Source: CAYXVU01 sp964468725 (GTDB taxonomy: Bacteria > Acidobacteriota > Blastocatellia > UBA7656). From it: DNA of 58,336 nucleotides. A program made the position numbers and the translations under genes. Positions 34,902 through 44,214 of the stretch are shown here, in pieces. The notes below the pieces were generated by a model. That model made no database searches. It had not been told where the DNA came from and saw only the letters and a list, made by a program, of their open reading frames with translations. The DNA lies in assembly GCA_964468725.1 (NCBI GenBank), contig CAYXVU010000007.1, forward strand, positions 1 through 58,336, read 5' to 3'. Within the stretch, counting starts at the first letter, position 1. Each line of letters begins with the position of its first letter.

Positions 34902-37900
34902 ATGGCACGCGCATTGAAACGCTCTCTATTCAAATCCTTTATCCTCTTCATTACCGTTCTCGGTTTTATACAATCATCGCAAGCTACGACCGTTGTCATC
35001 CCCGCCGATGACGATATGATTATCGGTGCACGCGCCATTGTGCGCGGCAAGGTCGTCTCCGTTGTCAGCGCGGTTGACGAAAGGGATGACCGCCTGTACA
35101 CCTACGTCACGCTGAAGGTTCAGGAGGTTCTCAAAGGCCAAATCAGCGAACGCCGCATCGTTCTCAAAGAGTTGGGCGGCGACCTCGGCGACCGCTTCTT
35201 TTACGTCTTCGGCAATCCGCAATACGAAGTCGGCGAACGAGTTCTGGTCTACTTGGATACCTGGGCAGATGGCAGCTTGCGCACCTATCAACTCTTTCTC
35301 GGCAAATTCAATATCATCAAAGATCGCGTTAGCAAACAGACGATGGCAGTACGAAGTTCGCCGGATCGCAATACCGAAGTGCTGCAATTTCGCCCGCACA
35401 CCCATCACGCGCACCCGGAAGGCCGCAACACCGAGCGTATGGAGTTAGGCCAATACCAACGTATGGTGCGCGAACGATTGGCTCTCAATTGGGATCAATC
35501 CGTAGCCTTCGCTGAACAGTACTATCAGTACACCCCTTTGCAACAAACGCCCGCAGAGTTCGACCACCTTTCCGCAACCGGCAAGTTACAACCACAGTTT
35601 ACTCTGCTCGGCAATTTCCGATTCTTTGAGCCGGACAGCGCACAGCCAGTGAATCTGACGGTCAATCCGAATCCCGGCAGCGGCACGACTCCGCCGGTAG
35701 CGCTCAACCCGACCGACATTGTGGCGGCGGGCAACGCCTGGTCGAATGTCAGCGACTGTGCCTTTCGATCTTCTTACGGAGGCCCGCTCGATACCTGTTA
35801 CACACAGACCGGAACGGTCGGCGTCAATGTGGTTTCGAATAACTGCGATGGCCGCAACGCGCCATCAACGACCTGCGCCAGCATCCTCGCTTGGGGTGGC
35901 GTCAGCAGTACCACCTCGCAAACCAAAGTGGTCAACGGTGTCACCTTCCGACAGATTCGCCAAGCCTTCGTCTCCTTCAACCCATGGGCCAGTTGTAACT
36001 TCACCAGCGGGTGCATCATTCAAGAGATCGCCACTCATGAAATCGGCCATGCCATTGGGCTTGGCCACTCGCAAGACAGTTCGGCGACGATGGCGGCCTT
36101 CGCGCACTTCGATGGTCGTTGCGCCTCGATTCGTGCGGATGATGAAGCTGGTGCGCGCTTCATCTATCCCGGAACGGGCGGCGGCGGCGGAACCCTTGCG
36201 ATTGTGACCGCCTCATTGAGCAATGGAACGGTCGGCAGCGCCTATTCGCAATCATTGGTCGCTTCGGGCGGCACAACCCCGTATGTTTGGAGCGTGGTAA
36301 CCGGGCAATCGGGCGGCGCGTTACCGGCGGGCTTAACGCTCTCTGCTGCGGGCACGATTAGCGGCACGCCAACAACCGCAGGCACCTTTAATTTCACAGT
36401 ACAGGTGGCAGATTCAGCCTCGGCGACGGCGACCAAAGCGTTGTCTATCACCGTCAACAGTCCGGGAACCGCCTACAACTCGACATTCTTGACACAAGTT
36501 GTGCCGACGACGCTCACGCCCGGACAATCGTTCAATGCGACGGTGCAATGGCAAAACACCGGCACGCAGATGTGGGACGGTTCACAAGGCTTCGCCTTGC
36601 GCTCACAAAATCCCACCGGCAATACCACTTGGGGCGGCGATCAAGTAACCCTGCCGGGCTTTATTGTGCAGCCCGGTCAAACGCTCAATGTTACCTTTAC
36701 GGCATTTGCGCCTAGCACACCCGGCACCTATAACTTTCAGTGGCAATGCTATCAATCCGGCGCCGGCTATTTCGGTCAGGCTTCTACAAATGTTGTCATT
36801 CAAGTTGGCAGCGGTGGGGGAGGTACGGATAGCGCGGCATTCGTGTCGCAGAGTGTGGCGACGACGATGACCGCTTCAACGAACGTCAACGTATCGGTGA
36901 CGATGCAGAACAACGGGACGACGACCTGGGATACGACCAACTACAAGTTAGGGTCGCAGAACCCACAAGACAACACGACCTGGGGATTGAATCGCGTCAA
37001 TCTGCCGTCGTCAGTCGCACCGGGCGCTTCGGTGACTTTTAACTTTGTTGTTTCGGCGCCGAGTATCATCGGCACGCACAATTTCCAATGGCAAATGGTC
37101 AAAGGTTCGACCTTCTTCGGCGCGGCTTCTACCAACGTGGTCGTAAACGTCACCAGCAGCGGCGGCGGCGGGGAAACCTATGACGCGGCATTCGTATCGC
37201 AATCGGTGCCGACAACGATGACGCCCGGCGTGCAATACACCGTGTCGGTGACCATGCGGAACACTGGTGCATCAAGTTGGAGTTCAACCGGATTCTCCTT
37301 GAGTTCGCAAAACCCCGCAGGCAATGCAACGTGGGGATTGACCTCGGTGAGTTTGACGAAGCTCATTTCTGTCAACGGCCAGTTCACTTTCACTTTCAAA
37401 GTTCGTGCCCCATCTACCGCTGGCCTCTACAACTTCCAATGGCAGATGAAACGTACGGCTTCCGGCTACTTCGGCAACATGTCTACCAACGTTGCCATTC
37501 AAGTTGGCAGCGGCGGCGGGGGAGGTACGGATAGTGCGGCGTTCGTGACCCAAAGTGTAGCGNNNNNNNNNNNNNNNNNNNNNNNNNNNNNNNNNNNNNN
37601 NNNNNNNNNNNNNNNNNNNNNNNNNNNNNNNNNNNNNNNNNNNNNNNNNNNNNNNNNNNNNNCAGCGGCGGCGGGGGAGGTACGGATAGTGCGGCGTTCG
37701 TGACCCAAAGTGTAGCGACGACGATGACGGCTTCGCAGAGCGTCAGCGTATCGGTGACGATGCAGAACAACGGGACGACGACCTGGGATACGACCAACTA
37801 CAAGTTAGGGTCGCAGAACCCACAAGACAACACGACCTGGGGATTGAATCGCGTCAATCTGCCGTCGTCGGTCGCGCCGGGCGGCAGCGTGACTTTCAAC

Positions 37901-38281
37901 TTCACGGTCACCGCGCCGAGCACGGCAGGCAGTTACAACTTCCAGTGGAAGATGGTCAAAGGTTCAACCTTCTTCGGCGCAGCTTCCACCAATGTCGTTG
38001 TTACTGTCACCAGCGGCGGCGGGTCAAATCCGCCGGTTATCACGGCCACCTCACTGCCCAATGGCCAAAAAGGCGTTAGCTACACGTACACGGTCAAGGC
38101 GACGGGTGGCAAAGGATCGTACACTTGGTCAATGGTGGGCGCGCCTGCCGGACTTGCTATTAGCTCGACCGGTACAATCTCTGGAAAACCGACCGTCAGC
38201 GGCACCTTCTCAGTGACTCTAACTGTCAGAGATTCTGTCGGCGCAACCGGTAGTAAGACCTTTTCGCTGACCATTAAGTAA
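34902..38281 (+). CDS. Exported matrixin-like metallopeptidase with NBR1-type Ig repeats (gap inside)
   Basis: An exported multidomain protein, at least about 1074 residues if the two sides of the assembly gap are simply merged. GAGGAGG precedes the ATG at 34902. In order: signal peptide (FILFITVLGFIQSSQA); a beta-rich N-domain (IVRGKVVSVVSAVDE...); a zinc peptidase domain with HEIGHAIGLGHS (HExxHxxGxxH, matrixin/metzincin) around residue 378; a putative-Ig/He_PIG repeat (ALPAGLTLSAAGTISGTP); then repeats of an NBR1/FW-like Ig domain (FVSQSVATTMTAS..., WGLNRVNLPSSVAPG, SAPSTAGLYNFQWQM) joined by Gly-rich linkers. A final He_PIG repeat (LAISSTGTISGKPTVSGTF) closes the protein. Both flanks of the gap are in frame only if the 155 surplus bases are removed. 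Confidence 0.8.
36890..37012 (+). repeat. Near-perfect Ig-repeat unit, identical to 37747-37869
   Basis: A 123-bp stretch encoding part of one NBR1-type Ig domain (VSVTMQNNGTTTWDTTNYKL...) is identical, base for base, at 37747-37869. The identity at the DNA level, on both sides of the assembly gap, points to recent unit duplication or gene conversion and explains why short reads could not resolve the region. Confidence 0.85.
37563..37662. other. Assembly gap (100 N) flanked by identical 55-mers
   Basis: Exactly 100 N, a conventional placeholder for a gap of unknown length. The 55 bases before it (37508-37562) and the 55 bases after it (37663-37717) are identical. This fits two de Bruijn contigs that share their terminal k-mer (k=55). 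Reading frame is preserved if one 55-mer and the Ns are removed. The true number of Ig repeats here is unknown. Confidence 0.9.
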
Positions 38282-38303
38282 GCGAGTGTGTGAACCCCTT
38301 TCC

Positions 38304-38350
38304 GCGCAGGCTTCTGATTAATGATTCAGAAGCCTGCGCTTTTGTTTTGC
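38304..38350 (+). terminator. Intrinsic terminator after the matrixin-like gene
   Basis: GCGCAGGCTTCTGA (38304-38317) pairs perfectly with TCAGAAGCCTGCGC (38326-38339) around an 8-base loop; TTTTGTTTTG follows. Confidence 0.88.
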
Positions 38351-38467
38351 CTGCAAGATCAACTGCCTGAGCCCCGATCAGCAACCCTTCCAGAGATAAC
38401 CGAGAGCTTCATCCTGCGTGTTGGATAAAGGCCATGCAACGATTGCCTGACGACGGGCGTTATAAAA

Positions 38468-38496
38468 TTGACACCGTTTTAGACCGGTGCTAGTTT
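38468..38496 (+). promoter_or_regulatory. Putative promoter of the HtrA-type gene
   Basis: TTGACA (38468-38473), a 17-base spacer and TAGTTT (38491-38496) lie 36 bases before the ATG, after the upstream terminator. The -35 is perfect; the -10 matches three of six positions. Confidence 0.5.
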
Positions 38497-38532
38497 CGAG
38501 ATAGCGAACAGATTGCAAGGAGGAATGGAGTT

Positions 38533-39681
38533 ATGTATCGAATATCGGGCAAACAACTTATCATGCTCGTGCTCTTTTCGGCACTCATATCGGCGGTATT
38601 GGTCGCCTGTGTGGATCGCGCCATCGAGAAAAGCGAAGTCAGCGTTGCGGCGCTCGAACCTGTAGCCATTGCCGAACCAACAGTGGCCACCGACGAACAG
38701 AACAATATCGAAATCTATCGTAAATACAGCCCTGGAGTTGTCAACATCACCAATCGCGGTTACAAGCGCAGCTTTTGGGGCGCCTTTCCTTCCGAAGGCA
38801 CTGGCTCCGGCGCGATCATTGATGACAAGGGACATATTCTGACCAACTTTCACGTCATCCAAGGCGCGACCGAACTGGAGGTACAGATCAACGAAGATAC
38901 CTATCCGGCGCGACTCGTCGGCTCGGATCGCGACCATGATTTAGCGGTCATCAAAGTGGAGGCTCCGGCCAACAAACTGACGGCGATTCCGCTCGGCACT
39001 TCGACGGGATTGCAGGTCGGGCAAAAAGTGCTGGCCATCGGCAACCCCTTTCGGTTGCAGAAGACGTTGACGACAGGAATCATCAGCGGACTGGAAAGGC
39101 CACTCTATGACAGCGCCTCGAATCGCACGATTCAAGGCGCGATTCAAACCGACGCCTCAATCAATCCCGGCAATTCCGGCGGCCCGTTGCTCAATGCCAA
39201 AGGTGAAATGATTGGCATCAATACGGCGATTTATAGCACGTCGGGCGGCGGCTCGGTCGGCATTGGCTTTGCCGTTCCGGTTGATATTGCCAAACAGATT
39301 ATTCCCGACCTGCTTGCCAAAGGCTACGTATCCCGACCTTGGCTGGGCATTGCCACCATCCCGCTGGATGAAGGGTTGGCGCAAGACCTTGCTCTCTCGG
39401 TTGATCGCGGCATTATCATCGCGCAAGTCTATCGCACAGGCGGAGCGGCCAGCGCCGGTCTGCGCGCGGCAATTATCCGCAACACGATCAATGGCGCGTA
39501 CATTCAACAGATCGGCGATGTGATTTTGGCGATAGACGGAAAGAAAGTGGCGACGACGCAAGACGTGCCCAATGCGTTGGAAGGCAAAAAACCGGGCGAT
39601 ACGGTGGAGTTGGAGATTCTTCGACAAGGGCGACGCCTCACAGTTTCCGTGCAACTGAGCGAACGTCCGCGCGGCGATTGA
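38533..39681 (+). CDS. HtrA/DegP-family serine protease, possible lipoprotein
   Basis: A 382-residue periplasmic quality-control protease. The trypsin-like domain holds H107 (LTNFHVIQG), D136 (DRDHDLAVIKV) and S215 (INPGNSGGPLL). One PDZ domain follows (about residues 275-375; RPWLGIATIPLDEG, IQQIGDVILAIDGKKV). The N-terminus (LFSALISAVLVAC26) ends in LVAC, a lipobox-like motif, so the protein may be lipid-anchored rather than free or DegS-like; this is inference. AAGGAGG precedes the ATG. It has one PDZ, as in DegS, rather than two as in DegP. Confidence 0.88.
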   Translation: MYRISGKQLIMLVLFSALISAVLVACVDRAIEKSEVSVAALEPVAIAEPTVATDEQNNIEIYRKYSPGVVNITNRGYKRSFWGAFPSEGTGSGAIIDDKGHILTNFHVIQGATELEVQINEDTYPARLVGSDRDHDLAVIKVEAPANKLTAIPLGTSTGLQVGQKVLAIGNPFRLQKTLTTGIISGLERPLYDSASNRTIQGAIQTDASINPGNSGGPLLNAKGEMIGINTAIYSTSGGGSVGIGFAVPVDIAKQIIPDLLAKGYVSRPWLGIATIPLDEGLAQDLALSVDRGIIIAQVYRTGGAASAGLRAAIIRNTINGAYIQQIGDVILAIDGKKVATTQDVPNALEGKKPGDTVELEILRQGRRLTVSVQLSERPRGD

Positions 39682-39708
39682 ACCGAGCAATCTTCATCAC
39701 TAGATCAA

Positions 39709-39750
39709 AGCGAGGAAGCGAGTCATAGCTCGCCTCCTCGCTCTCTTTTT
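39709..39750. terminator. Bidirectional terminator between the HtrA-type gene and mltG
   Basis: AGCGAGGAAGCGAG (39709-39722) pairs with CTCGCCTCCTCGCT (39729-39742) with one mismatch around the loop TCATAG, followed by CTCTTTTT on the plus strand. It lies between convergent genes. Confidence 0.7.
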
Positions 39751-39793
39751 GAAGCGGTTTTGGCAACCCGCTACTTTGTCACACGCGTTCTCT

Positions 39794-40915
39794 TTATTGC
39801 CGTCTCTGCTGTTCGCGCTGTTGCTGGCGATATTCGGCGACCGCCGCATCATGCTCGGCAGAGGTGCGCGAGAATTTGTGTCGCCCTTCCGTGCCGCTGA
39901 CCACAAAATAGAGAAAGTCCGTGTCGTCGGGGTAGAGCGCGGCTTCGATGGAGGCGCGACCCGGTGAGGCGATGGGGCCGGGCGGCAGCCCGGTATTGAT
40001 GTAGGTGTTATATGGCGAATTGCGTTGTCGGTGGCGCGGTTGATTGGGGTTGCCGTCGTAATCACCTGCCAAGATCGAAGCGTAGATGAAGGTCGGATCG
40101 CTGGCGAGCGGCATGCCAATGCGCAAGCGATTTTTGAAGACCGAAGCGATGATCGGGCGCTCATCCGCGACCCGCGCCTCTTCTTCGATCATCGAAGCGA
40201 GCGTAACGACCGAGCGGATAGACATTCCCAGTTCGCTCGCCCGCGACCGCCATTCGGGCTTGAAGACACCTTTGAATCGTTCGACCATCGCGCGCACCAA
40301 ATCTTCGGGTTTGGTGTCCGGCCCGTAGTTGTAGGTGTCGGGGAAGAGGTAGCCTTCCAGATTCTTCGCGCCAGGATCGAGGGTGGCGATGAGGGAGATA
40401 TCATTGAGCAGACGCAGGAACTCTTTCTCTGATGCTTTGCCGGTTTTGGCGAGCCGCTCGGCGATGTCGAAGCGATTGAAGCCCTCCGGTATGGTGACGC
40501 GCTCAAAGGCTATGCCGCCCGCTTGAATCTGTTCGAGGGCTTCAAGGGGAGAGATCGGAGATTTGAATTTGTAAGAACCGGCTTTGAGCCGGGCGCTTCC
40601 TCCTGTGACCGAGAGGTAAAATTTGAGCGCCGCCGGATGGCGCACGATGCCCGCGGCTTCCAGCTTCGCAATGATGGCTTGCGTGCCGGTTCCCGATTCG
40701 ATGACGATGATGTGCTCGGCGGACGGGTGCTCGACTGGGGTGCTGACGGCATTGCCGACCCACAAAAACAGGCCAAATCCCGCGACAATGAGGAGGACGA
40801 GCAAAAGCAGCAGCCCCAAACATCCGCGCCGCTTGCGCGGACGAGGTTGCAGAGGCGAAACTGCCTCCTCACGGGGCGCAGGGAACAGGTCACCGGATGA
40901 AAGATTCGAGTTCAG
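39794..40915 (-). CDS. mltG: Endolytic murein transglycosylase MltG
   Basis: Membrane-anchored lytic transglycosylase that cuts nascent peptidoglycan strands. A transmembrane helix (LLLLLVLLIVAGFGLFLWVG) is followed by LysM-like and YceG domains with the signatures TIPEGFNRFDIAERLA, LEGYLFPDTYNYG, LASMIEEEARVADERPIIASVFKNRL and NSPYNTYINTGLPPGPIASPG. The catalytic Glu lies in SMIEEEAR. The only canonical start near the helix is TTG at 40819, which would leave no cytoplasmic residues. The frame continues upstream 32 codons (ending PRPRKRRG, a typical positive flank) to a CTG at 40915. This CTG overlaps the ruvX stop (CTGA) and has AAGGAG nine bases upstream. I therefore place the start at CTG 40915, at moderate certainty. 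Confidence 0.85.
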   Translation of the reverse strand: MNSNLSSGDLFPAPREEAVSPLQPRPRKRRGCLGLLLLLVLLIVAGFGLFLWVGNAVSTPVEHPSAEHIIVIESGTGTQAIIAKLEAAGIVRHPAALKFYLSVTGGSARLKAGSYKFKSPISPLEALEQIQAGGIAFERVTIPEGFNRFDIAERLAKTGKASEKEFLRLLNDISLIATLDPGAKNLEGYLFPDTYNYGPDTKPEDLVRAMVERFKGVFKPEWRSRASELGMSIRSVVTLASMIEEEARVADERPIIASVFKNRLRIGMPLASDPTFIYASILAGDYDGNPNQPRHRQRNSPYNTYINTGLPPGPIASPGRASIEAALYPDDTDFLYFVVSGTEGRHKFSRTSAEHDAAVAEYRQQQREQQRRQ

Positions 40916-41331
40916 CGTTCGGTTCTCCTTGTCGCCAAATAATCTTGCAGTATGAGGATGGCGGCAAACTCGTCGGACTGAGCGCGGCGCTGCTCGCGAT
41001 TCAGGCCGCGTTCGATCATCATCTGCTCGGCTTCGTAACTGGTCAATCGCTCATCTTGCATAAAGACGGGGACGGCGATAGTGGCTTTGAATTGTTCAAT
41101 GAATTGCAAGGTGCGCTGTGCCGCATCGCCAAGCGAGCCATCGAGGCGAACCGGTAAGCCAATGACGACGCCTTCGACCTCTAACTCGGCAGCCAACGCG
41201 GCGAGCCGCGCAAAGTCATCTGCGAGTTTGGTGCGCCGCACGGTCTCCACCGCGCGCACGCTGATGCCAAGTGCATCCGATACTGCAACGCCGATGTTCT
41301 TTGTACCCAGATCGAGACCAAGCAACCGCAT
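40912..41331 (-). CDS. ruvX: Holliday-junction resolvase-like / pre-16S rRNA nuclease
   Basis: A 139-residue YqgF/RuvX protein of the RNase H fold, the family length. Motifs are LLGLDLGTKNIGVAVSD at the start, EGVVIGLPVRLDGS, VPVFMQDERLTSYEA and SDEFAAILILQDYL, which carry the usual acidic residues. Homologues mature 16S rRNA ends. Longer in-frame starts exist to 41451, but the ATG at 41331 begins directly at the conserved first strand. It is followed by mltG with a four-base overlap if mltG starts at CTG. Confidence 0.93.
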   Translation of the reverse strand: MRLLGLDLGTKNIGVAVSDALGISVRAVETVRRTKLADDFARLAALAAELEVEGVVIGLPVRLDGSLGDAAQRTLQFIEQFKATIAVPVFMQDERLTSYEAEQMMIERGLNREQRRAQSDEFAAILILQDYLATRRTER

Positions 41332-41546
41332 GCGCGAAAAGTATAGGAAGCCGCTTTGCTCAGTGTCAACGACCAACTCCATAGAGAGGCGCAGGCAACC
41401 GACGCGCAAGGCCACGTATCCGACCCCTAGGGGTGACGTTACCCTCTTCAACTTATGCGCGCGGCGTTACGATGTTAGAATTTTTGCGAGCAATGAAAAT
41501 CAGATCGTTCGCTCAGTTGTACACCATACAAGATAGGGAAGCGTGA

Positions 41547-42695
41547 ATGTACAAAACTATAGCTCTGATCGTCTCGATTGCGACTCTTTTCCTCCTTACC
41601 AGTGCCTGTTCGAAAGCCAAACCGCCGGGGGTTTGGTTGATACAAGACACCAACACCGGCGACGCTTTTTACAGCATGAACTTTGTCAATGAGACGGTTG
41701 GCTGGCTCAACGGACAGACCGACCGCAGTTCTATCGTCGTTGAAGAAGAGGAGAACGCTGAAGTCGGTAAAGGCCGCAAAGCCAAAAAGACCGGGTCGCA
41801 AAAACCGAAAGAAGACCCGCTCAAAGCGAATCAAGGGTTCGAAGTGTTGCAGACCACGGATGGCGGTCTGTCGTGGAAACCGATTACCGATCAGTTCAAA
41901 CATAAGATTCGCTCGGTCTGGTTTGTTGATCCGCTGCAAGGTTGGGCGCTGACGATTGATCGCAACATTCTCCACACAGCAGACGGCGGCGCCAATTGGG
42001 CGCTGCAACGCAAAGCCGGAACGATCACCCTGAAACTGTTGGGGTATCGCCAGCCTAAAGAGATCGAACAGCCGGAACAGATTGACGGCATCTTCTTTCT
42101 CGATGCGCAGCATGGCTGGGCATGGGGGGGCGGACGCAAAGACGAGTATGCAGACCAGCCGGGCATCTTTCTGGTTACGGTGGATGGCGGGCAAAACTGG
42201 AACTCCGTGCCCTACCCGTTTCAACACAGTATTTCAGACATCTTTTTTCTTGATGCCCAGCACGCTTGGGCGAGCAGCCTGGAAGGCGCGTTTTATCAAA
42301 CGTCGGATGGCGGCTTGAACTGGGCAAAAATTCAGGCGAAATTACCGGAAGATGTCTTCCGATCGGTATTTTTCATAACCGAGTCGGAAGGCTGGGGAGT
42401 CGGGCGCAGCGGACGGCTGGCAAAGACCACTGATGGCGGGCGCACTTGGGCGAAGATTTATAAGATCAAAGATCAGTTCAAAATGCGCGACATCTTCTTT
42501 ACCGACCGCAATCACGGTTGGGCAGTCGGCGATGAAGGCGCGATCTTATTCACTCCTGATGGCGGCGAGACCTGGGTAAACGCCAGCCAGGAGACGCCTC
42601 AGAAATTGATCGGCGTCGCGTTTGTCAGCAAACAGGCAGGTTGGGCATACGGACTCGATGGCGCGTTTTTGCGCTTTCAACCGGGCGACCAGTAA
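41547..42695 (+). CDS. YCF48-like beta-propeller lipoprotein
   Basis: A 382-residue exported protein; LFLLTSACSKAKPPG is a lipobox (LTSAC), so lipid attachment is likely. The mature part has repeated Trp-Ala/Asp-Gly strands of the YCF48/BNR type, for example VLQTTDGGLSWKPI, AFYQTSDGGLNWAKI, RLAKTTDGGRTWAKIY and ILFTPDGGETWVNA, with intervening WA-V-G/D-x-x-G motifs. This predicts a seven-bladed propeller. A Lys/Glu-rich insert lies at about residues 65-95. In cyanobacteria such proteins assist photosystem assembly; here the role is unknown and probably different. Confidence 0.78.
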   Translation: MYKTIALIVSIATLFLLTSACSKAKPPGVWLIQDTNTGDAFYSMNFVNETVGWLNGQTDRSSIVVEEEENAEVGKGRKAKKTGSQKPKEDPLKANQGFEVLQTTDGGLSWKPITDQFKHKIRSVWFVDPLQGWALTIDRNILHTADGGANWALQRKAGTITLKLLGYRQPKEIEQPEQIDGIFFLDAQHGWAWGGGRKDEYADQPGIFLVTVDGGQNWNSVPYPFQHSISDIFFLDAQHAWASSLEGAFYQTSDGGLNWAKIQAKLPEDVFRSVFFITESEGWGVGRSGRLAKTTDGGRTWAKIYKIKDQFKMRDIFFTDRNHGWAVGDEGAILFTPDGGETWVNASQETPQKLIGVAFVSKQAGWAYGLDGAFLRFQPGDQ

Positions 42696-43066
42696 TCCCA
42701 AGGTCGGGAATGAAATATCCCTGACTGAGGATTTCTAAGTCGGAGAGCGATGCAGGCATCTTTCTCGCCGCAATAACCATCAACCGTTTTGCGGGGCGAG
42801 ATGCAACAATGGCTGCAAGTCGAATCGTTACAGTCATTCAACAATCTGGGGAGCAAAATTCAGGTAGATGACCAAACAATCCCTTCGCAAACGCACCGCC
42901 AACATGGTACAGAGATATGGGAAGCGTAGCTCAAATACGAAAAACTTGACACGTCTGAGAGCGGCAAGGGAGAATAGCATTATCTTGTCTTCAGGCATAA
43001 CCTACGGAGACAAGCAGTACAGAGCAGAATGGCCTCTAAGCCCCAGTAGGCTTCAGGAGGGAGGAT
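42696..43066. other. Intergenic region of about 370 bp
   Basis: No ORF with coding character, tRNA or hairpin. The only signals are the possible promoter at 42946-42975 and the AGGAGGGAGG ribosome site just before the ATG at 43067. Confidence 0.45.
42946..42975 (+). promoter_or_regulatory. Possible promoter of the first TonB-type gene
   Basis: TTGACA (42946-42951), an 18-base spacer and GAGAAT (42970-42975, four of six matches), about 90 bases upstream of the ATG at 43067. The leader ends in a strong ribosome site. Confidence 0.35.
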
Positions 43067-44086
43067 ATGCAAGATAAAGGATTATTCGAAGGCTCTTTCA
43101 TTGAAGAACCGTCCATCATTGCCCGACTGTTGAAAGAATGTGCGGAAGGATTTCGGGAGTTCGCTGCCGACCCAGTCGGTTTTATGAAAAGCGCCATAAC
43201 CGGCGACGGACTCGGCGGTCGCCGTCGAAAAGAACGGCTGATGTTCGGAATCGCCATCGCCGTGCTCGTCTTTTCCACTCTTTCACTTGCCGTGCTGTTT
43301 CCTTGGTACAAATTTTTTGGCGATGCGCCTGTGCAAGCCGATTCGCAGGAACTGACCGTCATCACCATGGTCAATCCTGATGATCTGAAATCGCAGCCCA
43401 TTGACGCGCCGAAAGCCGATGGCAAAAAGGCGGGCGGCGGCGGCGGCGGCGGCAGAAAGACGCCGACCCCTCCGTCACAAGGGCAGTTACCGAAACATTC
43501 ACTGGCTCAGCCCATGATCGCGCCAACCCCAGAGCCTCCCAAACCCAATCCCTTGCTGCCGGTTCCGGAAACCATTCAAATTGACCCCCGACTCGAGCCG
43601 ACCAGACAGATTGACGTGCCGACCGGATTGCCGACAGGCGTTCCCGGCCCCCCTTCAGCCGGTCCCGGCGAAGGTAACGGCATCGGTACGGGCAAGGGTG
43701 GCGGCATTGGTAGCGGTGACGGACGCGGCGGCGGACCCGGTTCCGGGTATAACACTGGCGGCGGCGTGCCCGGTTTGGGCGGCGGTAGTAACCCCAACAC
43801 GCCTGCAACCTCTGTGGACACCAAACCGATACTCCTCAATCGCCCGCGCCCGCTCTATACAGAAGAGGCGCGTAAGAACAAGATTACCGGCATCGTGCGC
43901 GTGCGCGTATTGGTTGGCCCAGATGGCACGGTCAAGCGCGTCAGCATCGTTGGCGGCGGCTTGCCGGATGGATTGAATGAGCAAGCCATCAGCGCTGCCT
44001 ATCAGATGCGGTTTCGACCGGCGACCAAGAGCGGGCAGAGCGTTGCCTACTACCAGACCGTAGATATCGAGTTCAACTTACGCTAA
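43067..44086 (+). CDS. TonB-type energy transducer with long cytoplasmic N-terminus (paralogue 1)
   Basis: A 339-residue protein. An unusual cytoplasmic N-domain of about 55 residues (IIARLLKECAEGFREFAADPVGFMKSAI) precedes one transmembrane helix (MFGIAIAVLVFSTLSLAVLF). A periplasmic Pro/Gly-rich stalk follows, including GGGGGGG and GTGKGGGIGSGDGRGGGPGSG. The C-terminal TonB domain covers about residues 250-339 (ILLNRPRPLYTEEARKNKITGIVRVRVLVG... MRFRPATKSGQSVAYYQTVDIEF). It should transmit proton-motive energy to outer-membrane receptors, or act in another envelope process. No ExbB/ExbD genes are nearby. AGGAGGGAGG precedes the ATG. Confidence 0.85.
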   Translation: MQDKGLFEGSFIEEPSIIARLLKECAEGFREFAADPVGFMKSAITGDGLGGRRRKERLMFGIAIAVLVFSTLSLAVLFPWYKFFGDAPVQADSQELTVITMVNPDDLKSQPIDAPKADGKKAGGGGGGGRKTPTPPSQGQLPKHSLAQPMIAPTPEPPKPNPLLPVPETIQIDPRLEPTRQIDVPTGLPTGVPGPPSAGPGEGNGIGTGKGGGIGSGDGRGGGPGSGYNTGGGVPGLGGGSNPNTPATSVDTKPILLNRPRPLYTEEARKNKITGIVRVRVLVGPDGTVKRVSIVGGGLPDGLNEQAISAAYQMRFRPATKSGQSVAYYQTVDIEFNLR

Positions 44087-44214
44087 CCGTTTCGATTTTG
44101 AACTGGCCGCGAGCTTGACACAAAGTTCGCGGCCTTCGTGCCTGTCTACAAGGCGCAGATGTTTCCCGCATCATGGCTTCTGTGACCACAAGCAAATTGG
44201 TGAAGTCGGTCAAT

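Noticed and set aside
37700..38281. A separate plus-strand gene starting after the N gap.
   Set aside because: It is the continuation of the matrixin-like gene; its apparent GTG start is an ordinary Val codon created by the gap.
39794..40819. TTG at 40819 as the start of mltG.
   Set aside because: It would remove all cytoplasmic residues before the transmembrane helix and has no ribosome site, while the upstream frame is open and ends at a CTG with a good site.
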